Shown: piece by piece, positions 1 to 8,676 of the stretch
Layout: every line of letters starts with the position of its first letter
Position numbering within the stretch: the stretch's first letter is position 1
Source: JBMOUD01 sp049319665
Lineage (GTDB): Bacteria; Pseudomonadota; Gammaproteobacteria; Enterobacterales; Enterobacteriaceae
Assembly: GCF_049319665.1 (NCBI RefSeq)
Contig: NZ_JBMOUD010000001.1
Location: 558,001 to 622,000, forward strand
Direction: 5' to 3'
DNA length: 64,000 nucleotides
Notes under the pieces: model-generated
Told to the model about the DNA's origin: nothing
The model's database searches: none
The model's input: only the letters and a program-made list of their open reading frames with translations
Translations under genes and position numbers: made by a program

Positions 1-339
1 TAACACTTCGGTGATAGCTTGCTGATCGTTGTGTAAATTAGCATGAAGCAGGCGTCTTACCATGTAGTCATAAAGCGCCTCCAGATTATCGACGAGCTCA
101 GCGGCACCGTGCTCGCGGCTCATACCAGCGCTTAATCCACTGGATATAATGTTGATTGCTTTAGATAGCGCTAAACCCTTTCCGGCGATATCGCCTTGTT
201 CCATCAATATTTGGGCACGAACCAGGGCGCTACGCGCCCCGTCAAATAACATGACCACTAGTTGATGCGGGCTGGCGCTCATCACTGCGCTTTCTAGTCC
301 TACCTTAGCGTAGGCCTGGGCACCAGAACGATAATTCAT
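1..339 (-). CDS. fliS: Flagellar export chaperone FliS (partial)
   Basis: The frame reads leftward from the ATG at 337-339 and runs off the window edge after 113 codons with no stop, so the C-terminus is missing (FliS is usually about 130 residues). The start MNYRSGAQAY and the later HQLVVMLFDGA stretch are typical of FliS. FliS is the cytosolic chaperone that binds the C-terminal helix of newly made flagellin, prevents premature polymerisation and delivers it to the flagellar export gate. It lies 15 bp downstream of fliD in the same direction, the normal fliDS(T) order. Confidence 0.93.
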   Translation of the reverse strand, partial: MNYRSGAQAYAKVGLESAVMSASPHQLVVMLFDGARSALVRAQILMEQGDIAGKGLALSKAINIISSGLSAGMSREHGAAELVDNLEALYDYMVRRLLHANLHNDQQAITEVL

Positions 340-354
340 GGTGAGTTGTCCTTA

Positions 355-1767
355 TTAATTGTTATTTGAATTCAACTGTGAAGCCAGTGCATTACCGGTA
401 TTGGTTAATTGGTTGACCAATACAGACAATTGAGTAAATTGCTTTTTAGTTGCCGCCATATTCGCGTCGATGCTTGCCTGAGTCTGCGTAATCTGGTCAC
501 CCAACGATTTTAAGGTTTTATTAATACCGTCGGTGGCATTTTGTAATAGCCCGCCCGAAGTATTCAATATATTGCCTAATAAGGTTTCAGTTTGGGTGGA
601 GAAACCGGTGGTTTTACCGTCACCCTGGAAGAATGCGGCCACGCTGGCAGGTTTTTTTGCTAATGCATCGGCGAGCTTGGCTGAATCGACGGTTAACTTA
701 CCGTTGATATCTTGGGTAATGCCCATGCTTGATAAGGTGGCGTAATCACTATTGTTTTGTGATGAGGTCAGTTGGCTACGTAGCTGACTGGTAATCGTAC
801 GGGTCGTATTGTCACCAACTAATGCACCGTTGCTCGCATCTTGCGTCCCTGAACCAGGTTTTGAGGCGGTATAGGCAGTCTGGTTAGCAATCGTGGTTTG
901 CAGTGAGTTATAGGCATCAACGAAGGCTTGAATCGCCGTAGTTGTCGCCGTCGCATCTCTGTTGATGGCCAACTTTTCTGTGTCTTTACTGGTGGCTTTC
1001 AAATTTAATGTCACGCCATCAATGGCATCGGTAATATTGTTGCTGCTGCGGGTAACCTGAAGATCATTAATGGTTAACTGTGCATCTTGTGCTGGCACTG
1101 AAACGCTGAGGCCATTGGTGGCCGCAGTCGGGTCGTAGCCAAGTACACCTTGCAGCGTGTCATCACCTGAAACGCTGACCGTCATCGCGTTAGCGGTGCC
1201 TGTGTCGCTCGAAGTGAGTGACAGATAGTAGCTGTTGTCATCACCTTTAATAATACTGGCGGTAACGCCGGCTTGCTTGGCATTGATCGCATCACGAATG
1301 CCGGTCAGATTGGTTTGGTCGTTAGTCAGGGTAACCGAGATATTTCTATCTTTACCCTGGGCATCTTTACCTTGAGAAATCGTCAGCGTGCGCGTTGCGG
1401 CGCCGTTGCCGATATTGGCTTTGTTGTTGGCCTGCTTCTGGGTAATCAATGATTGCGACTGCGCCAGTTGGGTTACATTAATATTGTAATTACCAATACC
1501 TGCATTTGGCGCGAGTGTTGCCGAAAAAGCAGTGTTAGTACTGGTGACTGCGGTGGTGGCCAGATTGCCAGCAGATAACGCTTTATTGGCGGTACGCAGT
1601 TTATCCAGCGAAGTTTGAATAATACTATAAGCAGTTAACTGTGCTTTATAAGAGCTTTGTTGTTGAGTAAAAGGGGTCAGACGTGCATTTTCTGCATCTT
1701 GTAGCTTGTCGTATATCGAGTTGAGGTCAAGGCTTGTGCCGGCACCGAGTGAACTGATTTGAGCCAT
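355..1767 (-). CDS. fliD: Flagellar hook-associated protein 2, filament cap (FliD)
   Basis: A 470-residue protein starting MAQISSLGAGTSLDL and ending in a heptad-like helix (LNQLTNTGNALASQLN), as in FliD. Five copies form the cap at the filament tip and help exported flagellin subunits fold into place. A frame continues 11 codons further upstream to 1800, but the ATG at 1765-1767 has a GGAAG ribosome-binding site and gives the family N-terminus, so I use it. The central region (about residues 80-400) is the variable surface domain; coiled-coil segments sit at both ends. It is followed by fliS after 15 bp and preceded by a strong sigma-28 promoter at 1804-1830, which supports late (class III) flagellar expression. 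Confidence 0.95.
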   Translation of the reverse strand: MAQISSLGAGTSLDLNSIYDKLQDAENARLTPFTQQQSSYKAQLTAYSIIQTSLDKLRTANKALSAGNLATTAVTSTNTAFSATLAPNAGIGNYNINVTQLAQSQSLITQKQANNKANIGNGAATRTLTISQGKDAQGKDRNISVTLTNDQTNLTGIRDAINAKQAGVTASIIKGDDNSYYLSLTSSDTGTANAMTVSVSGDDTLQGVLGYDPTAATNGLSVSVPAQDAQLTINDLQVTRSSNNITDAIDGVTLNLKATSKDTEKLAINRDATATTTAIQAFVDAYNSLQTTIANQTAYTASKPGSGTQDASNGALVGDNTTRTITSQLRSQLTSSQNNSDYATLSSMGITQDINGKLTVDSAKLADALAKKPASVAAFFQGDGKTTGFSTQTETLLGNILNTSGGLLQNATDGINKTLKSLGDQITQTQASIDANMAATKKQFTQLSVLVNQLTNTGNALASQLNSNNN

Positions 1768-1803
1768 TTTATTCTTCCTATCTTTAAAAGGGGATATCAA
1801 AGG

Positions 1804-1830
1804 TTATCGGCAGAGACTGGCGGAAGTTTA
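1804..1830 (-). promoter_or_regulatory. Sigma-28 (FliA) promoter of fliDS
   Basis: On the minus strand the -35 box TAAACTTC (6/8 to TAAAGTTT) and the -10 box GCCGATAA (8/8) are separated by 11 bp, matching the enterobacterial FliA consensus. The -10 lies about 37 bp upstream of the fliD start. Confidence 0.85.
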
Positions 1831-2119
1831 TACCAGTTGATCGAAATTTATGGTGCGAATAGGCATTGATAACCTCCTTAATTTGGCTGTTCAACACCGG
1901 CTCATCATCAGGTGAAAATAACAAGAACAGGCTGGAGGCATTGTGGGCTTTAAATTGCGTCAAAACGATAGCGTTGGTAAGTAATATTGAGAGTTTGTTT
2001 TAATTGAATGCTAACTATTTCTGGTTATTTCTAAAAGAGGTGTTTAAATAGATCTCTTTCTTTTTAAGGCGTTGTATTTATTGATTTTTATTGTTATTTG
2101 ACGTTGTTTTTTAAGGCGT
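1831..2119. other. Intergenic region between fliD and the first flagellin gene
   Basis: AT-rich spacer between two divergent sigma-28 promoters. I see no gene or clear repeat in it. Confidence 0.6.
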
Positions 2120-2146
2120 TAAAGTTTCAAATATGTGTGGCGATAA
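2120..2146 (+). promoter_or_regulatory. Sigma-28 promoter of flagellin gene 1
   Basis: TAAAGTTT (8/8), an 11-bp spacer, then GGCGATAA (7/8 to GCCGATAA). It is the best sigma-28 promoter in the flagellin array. Confidence 0.88.
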
Positions 2147-2216
2147 CTTGGGTATGGCGCTTGAATCCAATCAAACAGCCTGGTGTTAAAACCAACTTAC
2201 TCAAAGGAATCGAACA

Positions 2217-3182
2217 ATGACCGTTATCAATACCAATAGCTTGTCTTTACTGACTCAAAACAACCTGAACAAATCTCAAGCTTCTCTGGGTGCTGCCATT
2301 GAGAGCCTGTCTTCTGGTTTGCGCATCAACAGCGCTAAAGACGATGCGGCAGGTCAGGCAATTGCCAACCGTATGAGCTCTAGCATCAGCGGCCAGACCG
2401 TTGCTGCACGTAATGCCAACGACGGTATCTCTTTGGCACAGACTGCTGAAGGCGCGCTGTCTGAAATCAACAACAACTTGCAACGTATTCGTGACCTGAC
2501 CGTACAGGCGCAAAACGGTTCTAACTCTGCTTCAGACATCGACTCTATCCAGTCTGAAGTTAACCAACGTATGGAAGAGATTGACCGCGTTACCAAACAA
2601 ACTGATTTCAACGGTAACAAAGTACTGAACACTGGCGCAGCGGCAGCGGGCAAAACTTATAACTTCCAGGTTGGTTCTGATGATGGTCAAACTATCGGTA
2701 TTACCATCAACTCAAGCGATAGCTGGAACCTGGCGGGTGCAGGTGGTTTAGCTGATGGCACATATAATACCAAAGCAATGGCTACAGGTACTGCAACTGA
2801 TCCAGGTGCAGACGCTGTGAACGGCGTCGCTCGTACAGTAAAAGCAGAAGGCTTCGATGTATTGCATGGTAAGGTTACCGGAGGTGCTGCCGGCGCCGCT
2901 GCTGGTACCTCACCACTGTCTGATGTCGACGCGGCAATCAAATCTGTTGATACCCAGCGCTCATTGTTGGGTGCGTCTGAGAACCGTTTCGATTCAACTA
3001 TCACTAACCTGAACAACGCAGTAAACAACCTGACTTCTGCGCGTAGCCGTATCCAGGATGCTGACTACTCTACAGAAGTGTCTAACATGAGCCGCGCACA
3101 GATCCTGCAACAAGCGGGTACTTCTGTACTGGCGAAAGCTAACCAGGTTCCTCAGTCTGTACTGAGCCTGCTGCAAGGCTAA
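2217..3182 (+). CDS. fliC: Flagellin, tandem copy 1
   Basis: A 321-residue flagellin, the filament subunit exported through the flagellar type III apparatus. The N-terminal D0/D1 region (MTVINTNSLSLLTQNNL; LSSGLRINSAKDDAAGQ; about residues 1-140) and C-terminal D0/D1 region (from about 230; SRIQDADYSTEVSNMSR; end VPQSVLSLLQG) are intact. The central variable domain is short, roughly residues 145-230, so the protein is smaller than E. coli FliC. Residue 2 is Thr, whereas copies 2-4 have Ala. AAAGGAAT lies just upstream of the ATG. It has its own sigma-28 promoter and terminator. Flagellin identity is certain; orthology to a particular Yersinia fleA/B/C gene is not assigned. Confidence 0.95.
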   Translation: MTVINTNSLSLLTQNNLNKSQASLGAAIESLSSGLRINSAKDDAAGQAIANRMSSSISGQTVAARNANDGISLAQTAEGALSEINNNLQRIRDLTVQAQNGSNSASDIDSIQSEVNQRMEEIDRVTKQTDFNGNKVLNTGAAAAGKTYNFQVGSDDGQTIGITINSSDSWNLAGAGGLADGTYNTKAMATGTATDPGADAVNGVARTVKAEGFDVLHGKVTGGAAGAAAGTSPLSDVDAAIKSVDTQRSLLGASENRFDSTITNLNNAVNNLTSARSRIQDADYSTEVSNMSRAQILQQAGTSVLAKANQVPQSVLSLLQG

Positions 3183-3209
3183 TCGTTTCGACGAAAATTG
3201 TTACGAGAT

Positions 3210-3234
3210 AACCCGGCTTCGGCCGGGTTTTTTG
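3210..3234 (+). terminator. Rho-independent terminator after flagellin 1
   Basis: Stem AACCCGGC / GCCGGGTT with a TTCG tetraloop, followed by a T run. Confidence 0.9.
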
Positions 3235-3351
3235 TTTTTAGGGAAATAGAATTAAAAAAATAATGTTTTATTTTCGCTAACTATTTCAAGGTATTAATGG
3301 GTTTTTTGTTCTGATTTTCAGCGATAAGAAAAAATTTTAGCAATAGGCCAT

Positions 3352-3378
3352 TAAAGTTTTGTAACTCTTTGTCGTTAA
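3352..3378 (+). promoter_or_regulatory. Sigma-28 promoter of flagellin gene 2
   Basis: TAAAGTTT (8/8), 11-bp spacer, GTCGTTAA (6/8 to GCCGATAA), about 70 bp before the start codon. Confidence 0.8.
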
Positions 3379-3446
3379 TTCAAACATGGCGATGATTCTA
3401 CTCATTCTCCTAACTTTAAAATTAACTTGGTTAAAGGAATCTAACA

Positions 3447-4376
3447 ATGGCCGTTATCAATACCAACAGTTTGTCTTTGCTGACTCAAAACAACCTGAAT
3501 AAATCACAAGCTTCTCTGGGTTCTGCTATTGAACGTCTGTCATCTGGTCTGCGTATCAACAGCGCAAAAGACGATGCGGCAGGTCAGTCAATTGCTAACC
3601 GTATGACTTCTAGCATCAGCGGCCAGACCGTTGCTGCACGTAATGCCAACGACGGTATCTCTTTGGCACAGACTGCTGAAGGTGCGTTGTCTGAAATCAA
3701 CAACAACTTGCAACGTATCCGTGACCTGACAGTACAGGCGCAAAACGGTTCTAACTCTGCTTCTGATATCGACTCGATTCAGGCTGAAGTTAACCAACGT
3801 ATGCAAGAAATCGACCGTGTTACCAAGCAAACTGACTTCAATGGTAACAAAGTGTTGAACACTGCTGACGCCGCTAAAACTTATAACTTCCAGGTTGGTG
3901 CTGACGATGGCCAAACTATCGGTATTACCATTAACTCCAGCGACAGCTGGAACTTGGCTGGTGCGGGTGGTACTACCAATACTCGACCGATGGTAGCGAC
4001 AGATGACTTAGTAAACGGTACTGCACGTAAAACTGAAGCTGTTGGTTTTGACGTTCTGAAAGGTGTTGTAACTGGTGGTGCTACCGGTACAGCTCCAGGT
4101 ACCACTCCACTGGCTGATATCGATGCAGCAATTAAATCAGTTGATGCTCAACGTTCTTCTCTGGGTGCTTCTCAGAACCGTTTTGACTCAACTATCACCA
4201 ACCTGAACAACGCGGTAAACAACCTGTCTTCTGCTCGTAGCCGTATCCAAGATGCTGACTACTCAACAGAAGTGTCTAACATGAGCCGTGCGCAGATCCT
4301 GCAGCAAGCAGGTACTGCAGTATTGTCTCGTGCTAACCAAGTTCCTCAGTCTGTACTGAGCCTGCTGCAAGGCTAA
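3447..4376 (+). CDS. fliC: Flagellin, tandem copy 2
   Basis: A 309-residue flagellin, nearly identical to copy 1 in the first ~140 and last ~80 residues and different in the central exposed segment (about residues 160-225). Start MAVINTNSLSLL with AAAGGAAT upstream. The penultimate region reads AVLSRANQVPQS, where copies 1 and 3 have SVLAKANQ. The strong DNA identity of the conserved ends to the neighbouring copies makes the array a natural substrate for recombination or gene conversion. It has its own promoter and terminator, so independent expression is likely. Confidence 0.95.
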   Translation: MAVINTNSLSLLTQNNLNKSQASLGSAIERLSSGLRINSAKDDAAGQSIANRMTSSISGQTVAARNANDGISLAQTAEGALSEINNNLQRIRDLTVQAQNGSNSASDIDSIQAEVNQRMQEIDRVTKQTDFNGNKVLNTADAAKTYNFQVGADDGQTIGITINSSDSWNLAGAGGTTNTRPMVATDDLVNGTARKTEAVGFDVLKGVVTGGATGTAPGTTPLADIDAAIKSVDAQRSSLGASQNRFDSTITNLNNAVNNLSSARSRIQDADYSTEVSNMSRAQILQQAGTAVLSRANQVPQSVLSLLQG

Positions 4377-4398
4377 TCGTTTCGACGATAATCCTCTG

Positions 4399-4426
4399 AA
4401 AAACCCGGCTTCGGCCGGGTTTTTTT
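4399..4426 (+). terminator. Rho-independent terminator after flagellin 2
   Basis: Stem AAACCCGGC / GCCGGGTTT with a TTCG loop and a long T run; almost the same hairpin as after flagellin 1. Confidence 0.9.
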
Positions 4427-4538
4427 GTCTTTTTTATAAAAAAATTTCATATTTTAAGGCCTTGTTTTTATATGGTTTATTAATGATCATTAACTCTAAT
4501 TGGTTATATTTTTCATATAAATCAATTGGGTAGGTGGT

Positions 4539-4565
4539 TAAAGTTTTATGGCGGATGGTCGTTAC
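4539..4565 (+). promoter_or_regulatory. Sigma-28-like promoter of flagellin gene 3
   Basis: TAAAGTTT (8/8), 11-bp spacer, then GTCGTTAC, only 5/8 to the -10 consensus. The perfect -35 and the position make it plausible but weaker than those of copies 1 and 2. Confidence 0.65.
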
Positions 4566-4636
4566 TTTAAGTCATGGCGGTTGATGCGATTCAATCAGCC
4601 AGAAGTCAAACCAAACTTACTTAAAGGAATTAAGAA

Positions 4637-5572
4637 ATGGCCGTTATCAATACCAACAGCATGTCCCTCCTTACTCAAACTAATCTGAACAAATCACAAT
4701 CCTCTCTGGGTTCTGCCATTGAGCGTCTGTCATCTGGTCTGCGTATCAACAGCGCAAAAGATGATGCGGCAGGCCAGTCTATTGCCAACCGTATGTCTTC
4801 TAGCATCAGCGGCCAGACCGTTGCCGCCCGCAACGCCAACGACGGTATCTCTCTGACCCAGACTGCAGAAGGCGCCTTGTCTGAAATCAACAACAACCTG
4901 CAACGTATCCGTGACCTGACGGTACAGGCACAGAACGGTTCTAACTCTGCCTCCGATATTGACTCCATCCAGTCTGAAGTTAACCAGCGTATGGAAGAGA
5001 TCAACCGCGTAACCCGTCAAACCGATTTCAACGGCAATAAAATCTTGAACACCGGTGCTAAAACGGATGTCAGCTACAAATTCCAGGTTGGTGCTGACGA
5101 TAACCAAACGATCAGCATTGGTATGAACTCTAGCGATGGCTGGAACCTCGCGGGTGCTGGGCAAGATGATGATAAGACTCTTAACACTAAAACAATGGAT
5201 AAGGATGCCGATCAAGTTAATGGTAATGCACGTACCGTTCAAGCAGAAGGCTTTGATGTACTAAAAGGGACCGTGAGTAAAGACGGTAAAGCTGAAGGTG
5301 ACACGCCGTTAGCTAACATTGATGCGGCAATCAAATCTGTTGATACCCAACGTTCACTGCTGGGTGCATCGCAGAACCGTTTTGAATCAACTATCACTAA
5401 CCTGAACAATGCGGTAAACAACCTGACTTCTGCCCGTAGCCGTATTCAAGATGCTGACTACTCAACTGAAGTCTCTAACATGAGCCGTGCGCAGATCCTG
5501 CAACAAGCAGGGACTTCTGTGTTGGCGAAAGCTAACCAGATGCCGCAGAGCGTGCTTAGCCTGCTGCAATAA
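4637..5572 (+). CDS. fliC: Flagellin, tandem copy 3
   Basis: A 311-residue flagellin starting MAVINTNSMSLLTQTNL and ending MPQSVLSLLQ, without the final Gly of copies 1 and 2. The conserved D0/D1 ends are intact. The central variable part (about residues 140-230) is more charged, with Lys- and Asp-rich stretches such as QDDDKTLNTK and VSKDGKAEGD, so the surface of this subunit would differ. AAAGGAAT precedes the ATG. It has its own terminator and a weaker sigma-28 promoter. Confidence 0.95.
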   Translation: MAVINTNSMSLLTQTNLNKSQSSLGSAIERLSSGLRINSAKDDAAGQSIANRMSSSISGQTVAARNANDGISLTQTAEGALSEINNNLQRIRDLTVQAQNGSNSASDIDSIQSEVNQRMEEINRVTRQTDFNGNKILNTGAKTDVSYKFQVGADDNQTISIGMNSSDGWNLAGAGQDDDKTLNTKTMDKDADQVNGNARTVQAEGFDVLKGTVSKDGKAEGDTPLANIDAAIKSVDTQRSLLGASQNRFESTITNLNNAVNNLTSARSRIQDADYSTEVSNMSRAQILQQAGTSVLAKANQMPQSVLSLLQ

Positions 5573-5620
5573 TGCTCATGCAGTTGCTATGCGTCACTAA
5601 GTCACTACGCATCTAGCATA

Positions 5621-5648
5621 AAAAAACCTGGCTTCGGTCAGGTTTTTT
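5621..5648 (+). terminator. Rho-independent terminator after flagellin 3
   Basis: Stem AAAAAACCTG / CAGGTTTTTT around GCTTCGGT, followed by T/A-rich DNA; it separates copies 3 and 4. Confidence 0.88.
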
Positions 5649-5727
5649 ATTATCAAACACAATAGGGCGATTGAATTGACTCAAACTGCCCGGCATTAAA
5701 CGCGATACGTACTTAAGGGAACTAAGC

Positions 5728-6909
5728 ATGGCCGTTATTAACAGCAATAGTGCGTCTTTAACCACGCAAATTAATCTGAATAAATCCCAGTCGACGCTTG
5801 GAATGGCTATTGGGCGTTTATCCTCGGGTCTGCGTATTAACGGCGCAAAAGATGACGCCGCAGGCCAATCAATTGCTAACCGTATGACGTCCGGTATCGG
5901 TGGGCAAACTGTCGCTGCCCGTAATGCTAATGATGGCATTTCATTGGCACAAACGGCAGAAGGGGCATTATCTGCAATCAATAATAATCTGCAACGTATC
6001 CGCGACCTGACGGTGCAGGCGCAAAACGGTTCCAATTCTGCGGCTGATATTGACGCCATCCAGTCGGAAGTTAACCAACGGATGTTAGAAATTAACCGCG
6101 TGACGCGTGAAACGGATTTCAACGGCAGTAAGGTTCTGCACACCGGCGGGCAGGCAAATTCATATCCATTTCAGGTCGGTGCCGATGATGGGCAGAAAGT
6201 CAGTATTACCATGCAACCGAGCGATAGCTGGGATCTTGCAGCCGCGGGCAGAAATGATGGCAAACTGAACACGATTAATACCACAGATCAGTTAGTTAAT
6301 GGGCGTTCTCGTACTGTTCCAGCACAGGGTCTCGATGTGTTGAAAGGAAATGCCATTGCTAAAAGTAATGATATACCGCCAGGCGAAGGACAACCTCCAG
6401 TCACTGCTCATCAAAGCTATCAAGAATGGAAAGCGCAGATAATCAAAAATGCAAAAGAGAGTGGGGGAGCTATTAGTCTGAATCCGGGAGACTATCCTGG
6501 TGCTCGCGAAGATTATCAAAAATGGGTAAGTGAGGAGACGGCTAAAACTGGAGGATATAATCCAATGGATTATCCTGGCCCTCCGGAATCTTCGGGAGGT
6601 TCTGTAACACCGCCTGTGCAAAATGCGGATGGAGGCTATACGCCTTTAGCGAACATTGATGCTGCACTCAAAGCCGTCGACAACCAACGTTCTTTATTAG
6701 GCGCTTCGCAAAATCGTTTTGAATCTATCGTGACTAACTTGAATAACGCGGTAAATAACCTCAGTGCCGCACGTAGCCGCATTCAAGATGCCGATTATTC
6801 TACGGAGGTATCTAATCTGAGTCGTTCGCAGATTTTACAACAAGCGGGGAATTCTGTACTGACAAAAGCGAACCAGGTACCGCAAAGTGTTCTCAGTCTG
6901 CTGCAATAA
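5728..6909 (+). CDS. Flagellin, divergent tandem copy 4 with enlarged variable domain
   Basis: A 393-residue flagellin, some 70-85 residues longer than its three neighbours. The D0/D1 ends are conserved but more diverged (start MAVINSNSASLTTQINL; end VPQSVLSLLQ), and synonymous codon use differs visibly from copies 1-3. The extra length lies in the exposed middle, about residues 213-305. That segment is rich in Pro, Gly and Tyr and contains two copies of a motif of the form YQ(E/K)W ... GG ... NPxDYPG (about residues 231-258 and 263-284). Sequence upstream has AAGGGAA before the ATG but no convincing sigma-28 promoter. It may be a minor, conditionally expressed or silent subunit. Flagellin identity is clear; its role is inference. 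Confidence 0.92.
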   Translation: MAVINSNSASLTTQINLNKSQSTLGMAIGRLSSGLRINGAKDDAAGQSIANRMTSGIGGQTVAARNANDGISLAQTAEGALSAINNNLQRIRDLTVQAQNGSNSAADIDAIQSEVNQRMLEINRVTRETDFNGSKVLHTGGQANSYPFQVGADDGQKVSITMQPSDSWDLAAAGRNDGKLNTINTTDQLVNGRSRTVPAQGLDVLKGNAIAKSNDIPPGEGQPPVTAHQSYQEWKAQIIKNAKESGGAISLNPGDYPGAREDYQKWVSEETAKTGGYNPMDYPGPPESSGGSVTPPVQNADGGYTPLANIDAALKAVDNQRSLLGASQNRFESIVTNLNNAVNNLSAARSRIQDADYSTEVSNLSRSQILQQAGNSVLTKANQVPQSVLSLLQ

Positions 6910-6956
6910 TACTCACACAATCACGACACATGACTCAATCACTGCTCATATATATT

Positions 6957-6983
6957 AAAAAACCTGGCGGCGTCCGGGTTTTT
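6957..6983 (+). terminator. Rho-independent terminator after flagellin 4
   Basis: Stem AAAAACCTGG / CCGGGTTTTT (one G-T pair) with a CGGCGT loop. Confidence 0.8.
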
Positions 6984-7274
6984 AATCACCTCGCACAACA
7001 TAATTCAATAGATAAAGACTACACGGAGATACGTAGTATTTGTGTTACTAAATGTGACTGTTTTTAGACTTATGCAGCTGAAAATTTAGCGAATAAAAAG
7101 CTGAAAAAACGCAAATATTACCCTGCCAATTCTGATATCACTGGTAACATTCTCAATCGAGCTGATTTCAAGGATTCTGCAAACAACATCACTTTTGCCC
7201 CCGTATTCTAACGATTGCACTGGCCCAACATCGTGATAATGATATAGATAACATTATTAACGTAGGTTTGCCCC
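6984..7274 (+). other. fliA upstream region
   Basis: About 290 bp without a gene. A TTGCAC box at about 7216 and AT-rich TAATGATA sequence downstream could form a sigma-70-type promoter. I see no good sigma-28 site and cannot point to an FlhDC box. Confidence 0.4.
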
Positions 7275-7997
7275 GTGAGCGATTTCTATACAGCCGAAGG
7301 CACGATAGACAAAAATTCTTTGTGGCATCGCTACGTTCCTCTCGTGCGCCACGAAGCATTACGATTACAAGTGCGCCTCCCCGCCAGTGTAGAGCTGGAT
7401 GATTTGTTACAAGCTGGTGGCATCGGGTTATTGAATGCGGTTGAGCGTTATGATGCTATGCAGGGGACGGCATTTACTACCTACGCTGTTCAGCGTATTC
7501 GTGGTGCAATGCTTGATGAATTAAGAAGTCGTGATTGGGTTCCCAGAAGCGTGCGTCGTAATGCCCGTGAAGTTTCTCAGGCCATGAATTTGGCTGAGCA
7601 GAAATTAGGGCGCCCACCCACTGAAGGAGAAGTTGCACAAGCGTTATCAATATCTATTGAAGAATATCGTCAGATTTTAATGGATACTAACAGCAGCCAG
7701 TTGTTCTCTTATGACGAATGGCGCGAAGAGCACGGTGACAGTACCGAAGCATTAATGGAAGGGCACGAAGAGGCCAACCCATTACATCATCTTCTGGAAG
7801 GTAATTTACGCCAATTGGTCATGGATGCCATAGAGGCGTTGCCGGAAAGAGAAAAGATGGTACTGACGCTTTACTACCAGGAAGAGTTGAATTTAAAAGA
7901 GATCGGTGCCGTATTGGAGGTTGGGGAATCTCGTGTTAGCCAACTTCACAGTCAAGCTATCAAGCGTTTACGCGCGCGATTAGCCAACGGACACTAA
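7275..7997 (+). CDS. fliA: RNA polymerase sigma factor FliA (sigma-28)
   Basis: A 240-residue sigma-70-family factor that directs RNA polymerase to late flagellar genes, including the promoters recognised here before fliD and the flagellins. Region 2 is at about residues 15-90 (LWHRYVPLVRHEALRL; TYAVQRIRGAMLDELRSRDW), region 3 at about 95-150, and the region 4 helix-turn-helix at the C-terminus (NLKEIGAVLEVGESRVSQLHS). I read the start as GTG at 7275, giving MSDFYTAEG, the usual FliA N-terminus; an AGG lies upstream. fliZ follows after 53 bp in the same direction, the conserved fliAZ pair. In the cell FliA is held by the anti-sigma factor FlgM, which is not in this window. Confidence 0.96.
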   Translation: MSDFYTAEGTIDKNSLWHRYVPLVRHEALRLQVRLPASVELDDLLQAGGIGLLNAVERYDAMQGTAFTTYAVQRIRGAMLDELRSRDWVPRSVRRNAREVSQAMNLAEQKLGRPPTEGEVAQALSISIEEYRQILMDTNSSQLFSYDEWREEHGDSTEALMEGHEEANPLHHLLEGNLRQLVMDAIEALPEREKMVLTLYYQEELNLKEIGAVLEVGESRVSQLHSQAIKRLRARLANGH

Positions 7998-8050
7998 TCC
8001 GCTTTTTCCTGGTCGGTTAACCTTTTTATCCCTTTACCAGGAATTAAGTT

Positions 8051-8587
8051 ATGCCAGCGGGAAGTAAAACTCGGCCTTTAAGCCGTTATCTTAAAGACTA
8101 TAAACATTGCCAGACTCATTGTTCACAGTGCGCTAAAGAGCTCGATCGCATGGCTCTGGTGTTCCGTGGTCAAGTTATTAATAAAGAAGCCATCGCCAAG
8201 ATGGACCAGCCTATTGATGATAATGTCTGGCAAAGTCTCACTAATGAGCTCAGCGCACTATGCCGTTTCTGCAGTGAGATCTCTTTCAATAGCCATTCCT
8301 CATATTTTGATATCATCGCTTTCAAACAATACCTGTTTGATCAGACTGAAATGAACCACAGCACAGTAAGAGAATATGTGGTGCGTTTGCGTCGGCTAGA
8401 TGAAATTCTAGTGGCGAATAACTATCCCTTAGAACGTATCAAAGGCGATAGCATTCATCAGCGTATTATCAATGATATGCCGGTTGCTGCTAATGATAAC
8501 TATCGCATTGCTTTACGTAAGTATGATCAATACCTTGCGTGGCAGAAACAATCTGCACCAGAGAGTCAGTATTCCTCTGTTTGCTGA
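8051..8587 (+). CDS. fliZ: Flagellar regulatory protein FliZ
   Basis: A 178-residue cytosolic protein with strong FliZ features: RPLSRYLKDYKH near the start, Cys-rich pairs (THCSQC; CRFC), the central FKQYLFDQTEMNHSTVREYV and the late YRIALRKYDQYL. In E. coli and Salmonella FliZ binds DNA resembling sigma-S promoters, antagonises sigma-S-dependent genes and sustains flagellar expression. The segment around residues 90-150 resembles the SAM-like N-terminal part of phage integrases, which fits DNA binding. AGGAATTAAGTT precedes the ATG. It ends the fliAZ unit, with a terminator right after the gene. Confidence 0.93.
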   Translation: MPAGSKTRPLSRYLKDYKHCQTHCSQCAKELDRMALVFRGQVINKEAIAKMDQPIDDNVWQSLTNELSALCRFCSEISFNSHSSYFDIIAFKQYLFDQTEMNHSTVREYVVRLRRLDEILVANNYPLERIKGDSIHQRIINDMPVAANDNYRIALRKYDQYLAWQKQSAPESQYSSVC

Positions 8588-8611
8588 AGATTATTTCTCT
8601 ATTGCGTGACG

Positions 8612-8637
8612 AACAGGCCTCTTTTGAGGCCTGTTTT
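8612..8637 (+). terminator. Rho-independent terminator after fliZ
   Basis: Perfect stem AACAGGCCTC / GAGGCCTGTT with a TTTT loop, followed by T residues. Confidence 0.88.
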
Positions 8638-8676
8638 ATTTTGTCGGTAACACGGCCAACATATGTTAATTGACTG

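Noticed and set aside
2247..5421. Antisense frames within the flagellin genes
   Set aside because: They recur at the same place in each flagellin because of shared codon patterns; no independent ribosome-binding sites.
2217..6909. Repeated blocks considered as a CRISPR-like or minisatellite array
   Set aside because: The repeats are the conserved ends of four homologous flagellin genes, not short direct repeats with spacers.
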